The translations under genes were made by a program, and so were the position numbers. Positions 54,191 to 64,000 of a stretch of 64,000 nt of DNA are shown one piece after another. Under the pieces are notes generated by a model that was given only the letters and a program-made list of their open reading frames with translations, did no database searches and was not told the DNA's origin. Numbering within the stretch: the first letter of the stretch is position 1; every line of letters begins with the position of its first letter. The stretch spans positions 62,001 through 126,000 of the forward strand of contig JBAIAA010001524.1 in assembly GCA_037893245.1 (NCBI GenBank), read 5' to 3'. Origin of the DNA: Crossaster papposus (taxonomy: Eukaryota; Echinodermata; Asteroidea; Velatida; Solasteridae).

Positions 54191-54685
54191 ATTATGCACA
54201 CTTCTTTCCCTTTACATATTTCTTATGCACACTTTTTTCCCTTTACATATTTCTTATGCACACTTCTTTCCCTTTACATATTTCTTATGCACACTTCTTT
54301 CCCTTTACATATTTCTTATGCACACTTCTTTCCCTTTACATATTTCTTATGCACACTTCTTTCCCTTTACATATTTCTTATGCACACTTCTTTCCCTTTA
54401 CATATTTCTTATGCACACTTCTTTCCCTTTACATATTCCTTATGCACACTTCTTTCCCTTTACATATTTCTTATGCACACTTCTTTCCCTTTACATATTT
54501 CTTATGCACACTTCTTTCCCTTTACATATTTCTTATGCACACTTCTTTCCCTTTATTATTTCTTATGCACACTTCTTTCCCTTTACATATTTCTTATGCA
54601 CACTTCTTTCCCTTTACATATTTCTTATGCACACTTCTTTCCCTTTACATATTTCTTATGCACACTTCTTTCCCTTTACATATTT

Positions 54686-54917
54686 AACTCGAGGGCTTGT
54701 TCCCACATCATGTGTTTATTTCTTATGCACACTTCTTTCCCTTTACATATTTAACTCGAGGGCTTGTTCCCACATCATGTGTTTATTTATTATGCACACT
54801 TCTTTCCCTTTACATATTTCTTATGCACACTTCTTTCCCTTTACATATTTCTTATGCACACTTCTTTCCCTTTACATATTTAACTCGAGGGCTTGTTCCC
54901 ACATCATGTGTTTATTT
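54686..54917 (+). repeat. Three-spacer cluster, copy 5
   Basis: Type B spacers start at 54686, 54753 and 54882, 727 bp after copy 4. The TTTATTATTT unit is 134 bp upstream, one unit nearer than in copies 2-4. Sixteen units separate the clusters, so length change is by whole 31-bp units. Confidence 0.93.
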
Positions 54918-56561
54918 ATTATGCACACTTCTTTCCCTTTACATATTTCTTATGCACACTTCTTTCCCTTTACATATTTCTTATGCACACTTCTTTCCCT
55001 TTACATATTTCTTATGCACACTTCTTTCCCTTTACATATTTCTTATGCACACTTATTTCCCTTTACATATTTCTTATGCACACTTCTTTCCCTTTACATA
55101 TTTCTTATGCACACTTCTTTCCCTTTACATATTTCTTATGCACACTTCTTTCCCTTTACATATTTCTTATGCACACTTCTTTCCCTTTACATATTTCTTA
55201 TGCACACTTCTTTCCCTTTACATATTTCTTATGCACACTTCTTTCCCTTTACATATTTCTTATGCACACTTCTTTCCCCTTTACATATTTCTTATGCACA
55301 CTTCTTTCCCTTTACATATTTCTTATGCACACTTCTTTCCCTTTACATATTTCTTATGCACACTTCTTTCCCTTTACATATTTCTTATGCACACTTCTTT
55401 CCCTTTACATATTTCTTATGCACACTTCTTTCCCTTTACATATTTCTTATGCACACTTCTTTCCCTTTACATATTTCTTATGCACACTTCTTTCCCTTTA
55501 CATATTTCTTATGCACACTTCTTTCCCTTTACATATTTCTTATGCACACTTCTTTCCCTTTACATATTTCTTATGCACACTTCTTTCCCTTTACATATTT
55601 CTTATGCACACTTCTTTCCCTTTACATATTTCTTATGCACACTTCTTTCCCTTTACATATTTCTTATGCACACTTCTTTCCCTTTACATATTTCTTATGC
55701 ACACTTCTTTTCCTTTACATATTTCTTATGCACACTTATTTCCCTTTACATATTTCTTATGCACACTTCTTTCCCTTTACATATTTCTTATGCACACTTC
55801 TTTCCCTTTACATATTTCTTATGCACACTTCTTTCCCTTTACATATTTCTTATGCACACTTCTTTCCCTTTACATATTTCTTATGCACACTTCTTTCCCT
55901 TTACATATTTCTTATACACACTTCTTTCCCTTTACATATTTCTTATGCACATTTCTTTCCCTTTACATATTTCTTATGCACACTTCTTTCCCTTTACATA
56001 TTTCTTATGCACACTTCTTTCCCTTTACATATTTCTTATGCACACTTCTTTCCCTTTACATATTTCTTATGCACACTTCTTTCCCTTTACATATTTCTTA
56101 TGCACACTTCTTTCCCTTTACATATTTCTTATGCACACTTCTTTCCCTTTACATATTTCTTATGCACACTTCTTTCCCTTTACATATTTCTTATGCACAC
56201 TTCTTTCCCTTTACATATTTCTTATGCACACTTCTTTCCCTTTACATATTTCTTATGCACACTTCTTTCCCTTTACATATTTCTTATGCACACTTCTTTC
56301 CCTTTACATATTTCTTATGCACACTTCTTTCCCTTTACATATTTCTTATGCACACTTCTTTCCCTTTACATATTTCTTATGCACACTTCTTTCCCTTTAC
56401 ATATTTCTTATGCACACTTCTTTCCCTTTACATATTTCTTATGCACACTTCTTTCCCTTTACATATTTCTTATGCACACTTCTTTCCCTTTACATATTTC
56501 TTATGCACACTTCTTTCCCTTTACATATTTCTTATGCACACTTCTTTCCCTTTACATATTT

Positions 56562-56589
56562 AACTCAGCTTTTCCCACTTACATGTTTT
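56562..56589 (+). repeat. Degraded spacer remnant, first of a pair
   Basis: These 28 bp read AACTCAGCTT, TTCCCACTTA, CATGTTTT. They align with a type B spacer that has lost GAGG and part of CATCATGTG. One canonical unit separates it from the next remnant, the geometry of the intact doublets at 57949, 59913 and 62492. Confidence 0.78.
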
Positions 56590-56620
56590 CTTATGCACAC
56601 TTCTTTCCCTTTACATATTT

Positions 56621-56647
56621 ACTCAGGCTTTTCCCACTTCATTATTT
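56621..56647 (+). repeat. Degraded spacer remnant, second of a pair
   Basis: These 27 bp read ACTCAGGCTT, TTCCCACTTC, ATTATTT, a type B spacer with about nine missing bases. Its form is very close to the remnant at 38172, which also has AGGCTTTTCCC and TTCATTATTT. Similar damage at distant sites could reflect a systematic sequencing error or common descent. Confidence 0.78.
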
Positions 56648-57948
56648 CTTATGCACACTTCTTTCCCTTTACATATTTCTTATGCACACTTCTTTCCCTT
56701 TACATATTTCTTATGCACACTTCTTTCCCTTTACATATTTCTTATGCACACTTCTTTCCCTTTACATATTTCTTATGCACACTTCTTTCCCTTTACATAT
56801 TTCTTATGCACACTTCTTTCCCTTTACATATTTCTTATGCACACTTCTTTCCCTTTACATATTTCTTATGCACACTTCTTTCCCTTTACATATTTCTTAT
56901 GCACACTTCTTTCCCTTTACATATTTCTTATGCACACTTCTTTCCCTTTACATATTTCTTATGCACACTTCTTTCCCTTTACATATTTCTTATGCACACT
57001 TCTTTCCCTTTACATATTTCTTATGCACACTTCTTTCCCTTTACATATTTCTTATGCACACTTCTTTCCCTTTACATATTTCTTATGCACACTTCTTTCC
57101 CTTTACATATTTCTTATGCACACTTCTTTCCCTTTACATATTTCTTATGCACACTTCTTTCCCTTTACATATTTCTTATGCACACTTCTTTCCCTTTACA
57201 TATTTCTTATGCACACTTCTTTCCCTTTACATATTTCTTATGCACACTTCTTTCCCTTTACATATTTCTTATGCACACTTCTTTCCCTTTACATATTTCT
57301 TATGCACACTTCTTTCCCTTTACATATTTCTTATGCACACTTCTTTCCCTTTACATATTTCTTATGCACACTTCTTTCCCTTTACATATTTCTTATGCAC
57401 ACTTCTTTCCCTTTACATATTTCTTATGCACACTTCTTTCCCTTTACATATTTCTTATGCACACTTCTTTCCCTTTACATATTTCTTATGCACACTTCTT
57501 TCCCTTTACATATTTCTTATGCACACTTCTTTCCCTTTACATATTTCTTATGCACACTTCTTTCCCTTTACATATTTCTTATGCACACTTCTTTCCCTTT
57601 ACATATTCTTATGCACACTTCTTTCCCTTTACATATTTCTTATGCACACTTCTTTCCCTTTACATATTTCTTATGCACACTTCTTTCCCTTTACATATTT
57701 CTTATGCACACTTCTTTCCCTTTACATATTTCTTATGCACACTTCTTTCCCTTTACATATTTCTTATGCACACTTCTTTTCCTTTACATATTTCTTATGC
57801 ACACTTCTTTCCCTTTACATATTTCTTATGCACACTTCTTTCCCTTTACATATTTCTTATGCACACTTCTTTCCCTCTACATATTTCTTATGCACACTTC
57901 TTTCCCTTTACATATTTCTTATGCACACTTCTTTCCCTTTACATATTT

Positions 57949-58051
57949 AACTCGAAGGCTTGTTCCCACATCATGTGTTTATTCCTTATGCACACTTCTT
58001 TCCCTTTACATATTTAACTCGAGGGCTTGTTCCCACATCATGTGTTTATTT
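57949..58051 (+). repeat. Type B spacer doublet, copy 1
   Basis: B spacers occupy 57949-57984 and 58016-58051 with one unit between (67-bp step). The first has CTCGAAGG, losing the XhoI palindrome, and the unit between them begins after TTTATTCC rather than TTTATTTC. The TTCC change marks all three doublets. Confidence 0.93.
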
Positions 58052-59912
58052 CTTATGCACACTTCTTTCCCTTTACATATTTCTTATGCACACTTCTTTC
58101 CCTTTACATATTTCTTATGCACACTTCTTTCCCTTTACATATTTCTTATGCACACTTCTTTCCCTTTACATATTTCTTATGCACACTTCTTTCCCTTTAC
58201 ATATTTCTTATGCACACTTCTTTCCCTTTACATATTTCTTATGCACACTTCTTTCCCTTTACATATTTCTTATGCACACTTCTTTCCCTTTACATATTTC
58301 TTATGCACACTTCTTTCCCTTTACATATTTCTTATGCACACTTCTTTCCCTTTACATATTTCTTATGCACACTTCTTTCCCTTTACATATTTCTTATGCA
58401 CACTTCTTTCCCTTTACATATTTCTTATGCACACTTCTTTCCCTTTACATATTTCTTATGCACACTTCTTTCCCTTTACATATTTCTTATGCACACTTCT
58501 TTCCCTTTACATATTTCTTATGCACACTTCTTTCCCTTTACATATTTCTTATGCACACTTCTTTCCCTTTACATATTTCTTATGCACACTTCTTTCCCTT
58601 TACATATTTCTTATGCACACTTCTTTCCCTTTACATATTTCTTATGCACACTTCTTTCCCTTTACATATTTCTTATGCACACTTCTTTCCCTTTACATAT
58701 TTCTTATGCACACTTCTTTCCCTTTATATATTTCTTATGCACACTTCTTTCCCTTTACATATTTCTTATGCACACTTCTTTCCCTTTACATATTTCTTAT
58801 GCACACTTCTTTCCCTTTACATATTTCTTATGCACACTTCTTTCCCTTTACATATTTCTTATGCACACTTCTTTCCCTTTACATATTTCTTATGCACACT
58901 TCTTTCCCTTTACATATTTCTTATGCACACTTCTTTCCCTTTACATATTTCTTATGCACACTTCTTTCCCTTTACATAATTCTTATGCACACTTCTTTCC
59001 CTTTACATATTTCTTATGCACACTTCTTTCCCTTTACATATTTCTTATGCACACTTCTTTCCCTTTACATATTTCTTATGCACACTTCTTTCCCTTTACA
59101 TATTTTTTATGCACACTTTTTTCCCTTTACATATTTCTTATGCACACTTCTTTCCCTTTACATATTTCTTATGCACACTTCTTTCCCTTTACATATTTCT
59201 TATGCACACTTCTTTCCCTTTACATATTTCTTATGCATACTTCTTTCCCTTTACATATTTCTTATGCACACTTCTTTCCCTTTACATATTTCTTATGCAC
59301 ACTTCTTTCCCTTTACATATTTCTTATGCACACTTCTTTCCCTTTACATATTTCTTATGCACACTTCTTTCCCTTTACATATTTCTTATGCACACTTCTT
59401 TCCCTTTACATATTTCTTATGCACACTTCTTTCCCTTTACATATTTCTTATGCACACTTCTTTCCCTTTACATATTTCTTATGCACACTTCTTTCCCTTT
59501 ACATATTTCTTATGCACACTTCTTTCCCTTTACATATTTCTTATGCACACTTCTTTCCCTTTACATATTTCTTATGCACACTTCTTTCCCTTTACATATT
59601 TCTTATGCACACTTCTTTCCCTTTACATATTTCTTATGCACACTTTTTTCCCTTTACATATTTCTTATGCACACTTCTTTCCCTTTACATATTTCTTATG
59701 CACACTTCTTTCCCTTTACATATTTCTTATGCACACTTCTTTCCCTTTACATATTTCTTATGCACACTTCTTTCCCTTTACATATTTCTTATGCACACTT
59801 CTTTCCCTTTACATATTTCTTATGCACACTTCTTTCCCTTTACATATTTCTTATGCACACTTCTTTCCCTTTACATATTTCTTATGCACACTTCTTTCCC
59901 TTTACATATTTT
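58052..59912 (+). repeat. 60-unit interval between spacer doublets
   Basis: Sixty units, mostly canonical. Variants include TTTATATATTT near 58727, ACATAATTC near 58978, TTTTTTATGC with CACTTTTTTCCC near 59105-59120, and GCATAC near 59237. The last three recur in the same order near 60540-60675 in the next interval. One extra T (TATTTTAACT) precedes the spacer at 59913. Confidence 0.88.
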
Positions 59913-60015
59913 AACTCGAGGGCTTGTTCCCACATCATGTGTTTATTCCTTATGCACACTTCCTTCCCTTTACATATTTAACTCGAGGGCTTGTTCCCAC
60001 ATCATGTGTTTATTT
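59913..60015 (+). repeat. Type B spacer doublet, copy 2
   Basis: B spacers occupy 59913-59948 and 59980-60015, one unit apart, again with TTTATTCC after the first. The intervening unit carries CACTTCCTTCCC. Confidence 0.93.
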
Positions 60016-62491
60016 CTTATGCACACTTCTTTCCCTTTACATATTTCTTATGCACACTTCTTTCCCTTTACATATTTCTTATGCACACTTCTTTCCCTTT
60101 ACATATTTCTTATGCACACGTCTTTCCCTTTACATATTTCTTATGCACACTTCTTTCCCTTTACATATTTCTTATGCACACTTCTTTCCCTTTACATATT
60201 TCTTATGCACACTTCTTTCCCTTTACATATTTCTTATGCACACTTCTTTCCCTTTACATATTTCTTATGCACACTTCTTTCCCTTTACATATTTCTTATG
60301 CACACTTCTTTCCCTTTACATATTTCTTATGCACACTTCTTTCCCTTTACATATTTCTTATGCACACTTCTTTCCCTTTACATATTTCTTATGCACACTT
60401 CTTTCCCTTTACATATTTCTTATGCACACTTCTTTCACTTTACATATTTCTTATGCACACTTCTTTCCCTTTACATATTTCTTATGCACACTTCTTTCCC
60501 TTTACATATTTCTTATGCACACTTCTTTCCCTTTACATATTTTTTATGCACACTTTTTTCCCTTTACATATTTCTTATGCACACTTCTTTCCCTTTACAT
60601 ATTTCTTATGCACACTTCTTTCCCTTTACATATTTCTTATGCACACTTCTTTCCCTTTACATATTTCTTATGCATACTTCTTTCCCTTTACATATTTCTT
60701 ATGCACACTTCTTTCCCTTTACATATTTCTTATGCACACTTCTTTCCCTTTACATATTTCTTATGCACACTTCTTTCCCTTTACATATTTCTTATGCACA
60801 CTTCTTTCCCTTTACATATTTCTTATGCACACTTCTTTCCCTTTACATATTTCTTATGCACACTTCTTTCCCTTTACATATTTCTTATGCACACTTCTTT
60901 CCCTTTACATATTTCTTATGCACACTTCTTTCCCTTTACATATTTCTTATGCACACTTCTTTCCCTTTACATATTTCTTATGCACACTTCTTTCCCTTTA
61001 CATATTTCTTATGCACACTTCTTTCCCTTTACATATTTCTTATGCACACTTCTTTCCCTTTACATATTTCTTATGCACACTTCTTTCCCTTTACATATTT
61101 CTTATGCACACTTTTTTCCCTTTACATATTTCTTATGCACACTTCTTTCCCTTTACATATTTCTTATGCACACTTCTTTCCCTTTACATATTTCTTATGC
61201 ACACTTCTTTCCCTTTACATATTTCTTATGCACACTTCTTTCCCTTTACATATTTCTTATGCACACTTCTTTCCCTTTACATATTTCTTATGCACACTTC
61301 TTTCCCTTTACATATTTCTTATGCACACTTCTTTCCCTTTACATATTTCTTATGCACACTTCTTTCCCTTTACATATTTCTTATGCACACTTCTTTCCCT
61401 TTACATATTTCTTATGCACACTTCTTTCCCTTTACATATTTCTTATGCACACTTCTTTCCCTTTACATATTTCTTATGCACACTTCTTTCCCTTTACATA
61501 TTCCTTATGCACACTTATTTCCCTTTACATATTTCTTATGCACACTTATTTCCCTTTACATATTTCTTATGCACACTTCTTTCCCTTTACATATTTCTTA
61601 TGCACACTTCTTTCCCTTTACATATTTCTTATGCACACTTCTTTCCCTTTACATATTTCTTATGCACACTTCTTTCCCTTTACATATTTCTTATGCACAC
61701 TTCTTTCCCTTTACATATTTCTTATGCACACTTCTTTCCCTTTACATATTTCTTATGCACACTTCTTTCCCTTTACATATTTCTTATGCACACTTCTTTC
61801 CCTTTACATATTTCCTATGCACACTTCTTTCCCTTTACATATTTCGTATGCACACTTCTTTCCCTTTACATATTTCTTATGCACACTTATTTCCCTTTAC
61901 ATATTTCTTATGCACACTTATTTCCCTTTACATATTTCTTATGCACACTTCTTTCCCTTTACATATTTCTTATGCACACTTCTTTCCCTTTACATATTTC
62001 TTATGCACACTTCTTTCCCTTTACATATTTCTTATGCACACTTCTTTCCCTTTACATATTTCTTATGCACACTTCTTTCCCTTTACATATTTCTTATGCA
62101 CACTTCTTTCCCTTTACATATTTCTTATGCACACTTCTTTCCCTTTACATATTTCTTATGCACACTTCTTTCCCTTTACATATTATGCACACTTCTTTCC
62201 CTTTACATATTTCTTATGCACACTTCTTTCCCTTTACATATTTCTTATGCACACTTCTTTCCCTTTACATATTTCTTATGCACACTTCTTTCCCTTTACA
62301 TATTTCTTATGCACACTTCTTTCCGTTTACATATTTCTTATACACACTTCTTTCCCTTTACATATTTCTTATGCACACTTCTTTACCTTTACATATTTCT
62401 TATGCACACTTCTTTCCCTTTACATATTTCTTATGCACACTTCTTTCCCTTTACATATTTCTTATGCACACTTCTTTCCCTTTACATATTT
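60016..62491 (+). repeat. 80-unit interval between spacer doublets
   Basis: Eighty units less 4 bp, the deficit lying at CATATTATGC near 62181, where TTCT is missing. Markers include CACGTCTTT near 60119, TTTCACTTT near 60434, paired CACTTATTT units near 61518-61550 and again near 61888-61920, and TTTACCTTTAC near 62384. No non-satellite sequence is seen. Confidence 0.88.
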
Positions 62492-62594
62492 AACTCGAGG
62501 GCTTGTTCCCACATCATGTGTTTATTCCTTATGCACACTTCTTTCCCTTTACATATTTAACTCGAGGGCTTGTTCCCACATCATGTGTTTATTT
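62492..62594 (+). repeat. Type B spacer doublet, copy 3
   Basis: B spacers occupy 62492-62527 and 62559-62594 with one unit between and the TTTATTCC mark after the first. All three doublets of this block match, so they are copies of one module separated by variable numbers of units. Confidence 0.93.
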
Positions 62595-64000
62595 CTTATG
62601 CACACTTCTTTCCCTTTACATATTTCTTATGCATACTTCTTTCCCTTTACATATTTCTTATGCACACTTCTTTCCCTTTACATATTTCTTATGCACACTT
62701 CTTTCCCTTTACATATTTCTTATGCACACTTCTTTCCCTTTACATATTTCGTATGCACACTTCTTTCCCTTTACATATTTCTTATGCACACTTCTTTCCC
62801 TTTACATATTTCTTATGCACACTTCTTTCCCTTTACATATTTCTTATGCACACTTCTTTCCCTTTACATATTTCTTATGCACACTTCTTTCCCTTTACAT
62901 ATTTCTTATGCACACTTCTTTCCCTTTACATATTTCTTATGCACACTTCTTTCCCTTTACATATTTCTTATGCACACTTCTTTCCCTTTACATATTTCTT
63001 ATGCACACTTCTTTCCCTTTACATATTTCTTATGCACACTTCTTTCCCTTTACATATTTCTTATGCACACTTCTTTCCCTTTACATATTTCTTATGCACA
63101 CTTCTTTCCCTTTACATATTTCTTATGCACACTTCTTTCCCTTTACATATTTCTTATGCACACTTCTTTCCCTTTACATATTTCTTATGCACACTTCTTT
63201 CCCTTTACATATTTCTTATGCACACTTCTTTCCCTTTACATATTTCTTATGCACACTTCTTTCCCTTTACATATTTCTTATGCACACTTCTTTCCCTTTA
63301 CATATTTCTTATGCACACTTCTTTCCCTTTACATATTTAACTCGAGGGCTTGTTCCCACATCATGTGATTATTTCTTATGCACACTTCTTTCCCTTTACA
63401 TATTTCTTATGCACACTTCTTTCCCTTTACATATTTCTTATGCACACTTCTTTCCCTTTACATATTTCTTATGCACACTTCTTTCCCTTTACATATTTCT
63501 TGAGCACACTTCTTTCCCTTTACATATTTCTTATGCACACTTCTTTCCCTTTACATATTTCTTATGCACACTTCTTTCCCTTTACATATGTCTTATGCAC
63601 ACTTCTTTCCCTTTACATATTTCTTATGCACACTTCTTTCCCTTTACATATTTCTTATGCACACTTCTTTCCCTTTACATATTTCTTATGCACACTTCTT
63701 TCCCTTTACATATTTCGTATGCACACTTCTTTCCCTTTACATATGTCTTATGCACACTTCTTTCCCTTTACATATTTCTTATGCACACTTCTTTCCCTTT
63801 ACATATTTCTTATGCACACTTCTTTCCCTTTACATATGTCTTATGCACACTTCTTTCCCTTTACATATATCTTATGCACACTTCTTTCCCTTTACATATT
63901 TCTTATGCACACTTCTTTCCCTTTACATATTTCTTATGCACACTTCTTTCCCTTTACATATTTCTTATGCACACTTCTTTCCCTTTACATATTTCTTATG
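62595..64000 (+). repeat. Right end of the array, with the last type B spacer
   Basis: Twenty-four units lead to a B spacer at 63339-63374, which has ATTATTT for TTTATTT (a private change). About 20 units follow to the window edge, with CTTGAGCAC near 63501 and several ATATGTC or ATATATC junctions near 63590, 63744, 63837 and 63868, a mark otherwise concentrated at 39.8-49.9 kb. The window stops inside a unit, so the array continues. Confidence 0.9.

Larger units (their letters stand above)
54918..57948 (+). repeat. 96-unit run with two degraded spacers
   Basis: Between full spacers at 54882 and 57949 there are 96 units plus remnants at 56562-56589 and 56621-56647. From a CACATTTC unit near 55950 to 56561 (about 20 units) and from 56648 to a CATATTCTT junction near 57605 (about 31 units) I see no variant. 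Outside this core, variants occur at the usual rate, including a TTTCCCCTTT insertion near 55275 and a CTTATACAC unit near 55915. Confidence 0.9.
1..64000 (+). repeat. 31-bp tandem satellite array filling the window
   Basis: The whole window is a head-to-tail array of a 31-bp unit, about 1,970 copies by summing the intervals between spacers. The unit reads CTTATGCACAC, TTC, TTTCCCTTT, ACATATTT in order. Composition of the consensus is 15 T, 9 C, 6 A and 1 G, so GC is about 32% and the + strand is strongly pyrimidine-rich. The consensus has no CpG. Orientation never inverts. Most units are identical to the consensus and the rest differ by one or two bases. Known of such arrays: megabase satellites of short units spread by unequal exchange and gene conversion and usually lie in heterochromatin. 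Inferred: eukaryotic satellite DNA extending beyond both ends. I do not recognise the family or species. Confidence 0.98.

Noticed and set aside
225-63374. Spacer as a transposon or insertion-sequence end
   Set aside because: It is 36 bp with no terminal inverted repeats, no target-site duplication and no linked transposase. Spacing in whole units fits unequal exchange better.
225-63374. CATGTG in the spacer as a functional E-box
   Set aside because: A six-base CANNTG match is expected by chance and no target gene is near. It is noted only as part of the spacer dyad.
1-64000. CRISPR array, because short repeats and spacer-like elements alternate
   Set aside because: Both components are repeated sequences, intervals range from 1 to over 100 units, and there are no unique spacers, leader or cas genes.
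1-64000. Telomeric repeat
   Set aside because: The unit is 31 bp and lacks the G-rich strand of six- to eight-base telomere motifs; no telomere-like motif appears.
1-64000. TATA-like promoter in TTTACATATTT
   Set aside because: It occurs in every unit and has no associated gene, so it carries no specific signal.
1-64000. Genes on the reverse strand
   Set aside because: The reverse complement has TAA twice per unit, and the frame shifts by one each unit, so every reverse frame closes within a few units.
1-64000. Chicken W XhoI-family or other named satellite because of CTCGAG
   Set aside because: The unit length and sequence do not resemble those families as I know them. A shared six-base restriction site is not evidence of homology.

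Overview
This window is one uninterrupted block of satellite DNA. From base 1 to base 64000 it consists of a 31-bp unit repeated head to tail about 1,970 times, always in the same orientation. A second, 36-bp element is interspersed about 71 times and is called the spacer here. I see no convincing protein gene, RNA gene, mobile element, promoter or unique sequence on either strand. The array runs off both ends: base 1 falls inside the tail of a spacer and base 64000 falls inside a 31-bp unit.

Unit and spacer. The 31-bp unit reads CTTATGCACAC, then TTC, then TTTCCCTTT, then ACATATTT. It is about 32% GC, has 9 C to 1 G on the + strand, is 77% pyrimidine and lacks CpG. The spacer carries an XhoI-type palindrome (CTCGAG), a GGG/CCC short hairpin and a CATCATGTG dyad. 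It has two linked haplotypes: type A with C at spacer position 16 and G at 19, and type B with T and C. Adjacent spacers are almost always 36+31n bp apart. Where they are not, a visible small indel or truncated unit accounts for the difference. The exception is about 18.23-20.15 kb.

Layout. 1-14.3 kb: repeated A-rich modules alternate with B-rich modules, and a roughly 8.3-kb spaced segmental duplication is visible. 15.0-18.2 kb: about 103 units with no variant seen. 18.2-20.15 kb: a degraded, single-base-indel-rich stretch. 20.1-32.7 kb: B-type higher-order repeats built on 47- and 35-unit intervals, including a duplication at an exact 4,386-bp offset. 32.6-36.5 kb: A-rich, with two B-unit-A doublets. 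36.8-39.8 kb: a near-invariant run around a degraded spacer. 39.8-48.1 kb: higher-order repeats marked by ATATGTC plus TTTAAAT units and by four chimeric unit-spacer elements. 50.6-54.9 kb: five copies of a three-spacer cluster. 55.9-57.6 kb: another near-invariant run with two degraded spacers. 57.9-62.6 kb: three spacer doublets.

Organism. The scale, AT-richness, higher-order structure and lack of genes fit satellite heterochromatin (centromeric, pericentromeric, subtelomeric or sex/B chromosome) of a eukaryote assembled from long reads. I do not recognise the satellite and cannot name the taxon. The very long + strand reading frames are a by-product: the unit has no stop codon in any forward frame, and 31 is not a multiple of 3, so all three frames read the same 31-residue periodic peptide. 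They should not be annotated as genes.

The points most worth following are the two-component design (plain unit plus a dyad-rich, CpG-bearing spacer that could be a protein-binding island), the nested higher-order repeats that differ by whole units, the recurrent chimeric spacers joined at a shared TTCCC, and the coincidence of invariant runs with degraded junctions, which may mark assembly joins.
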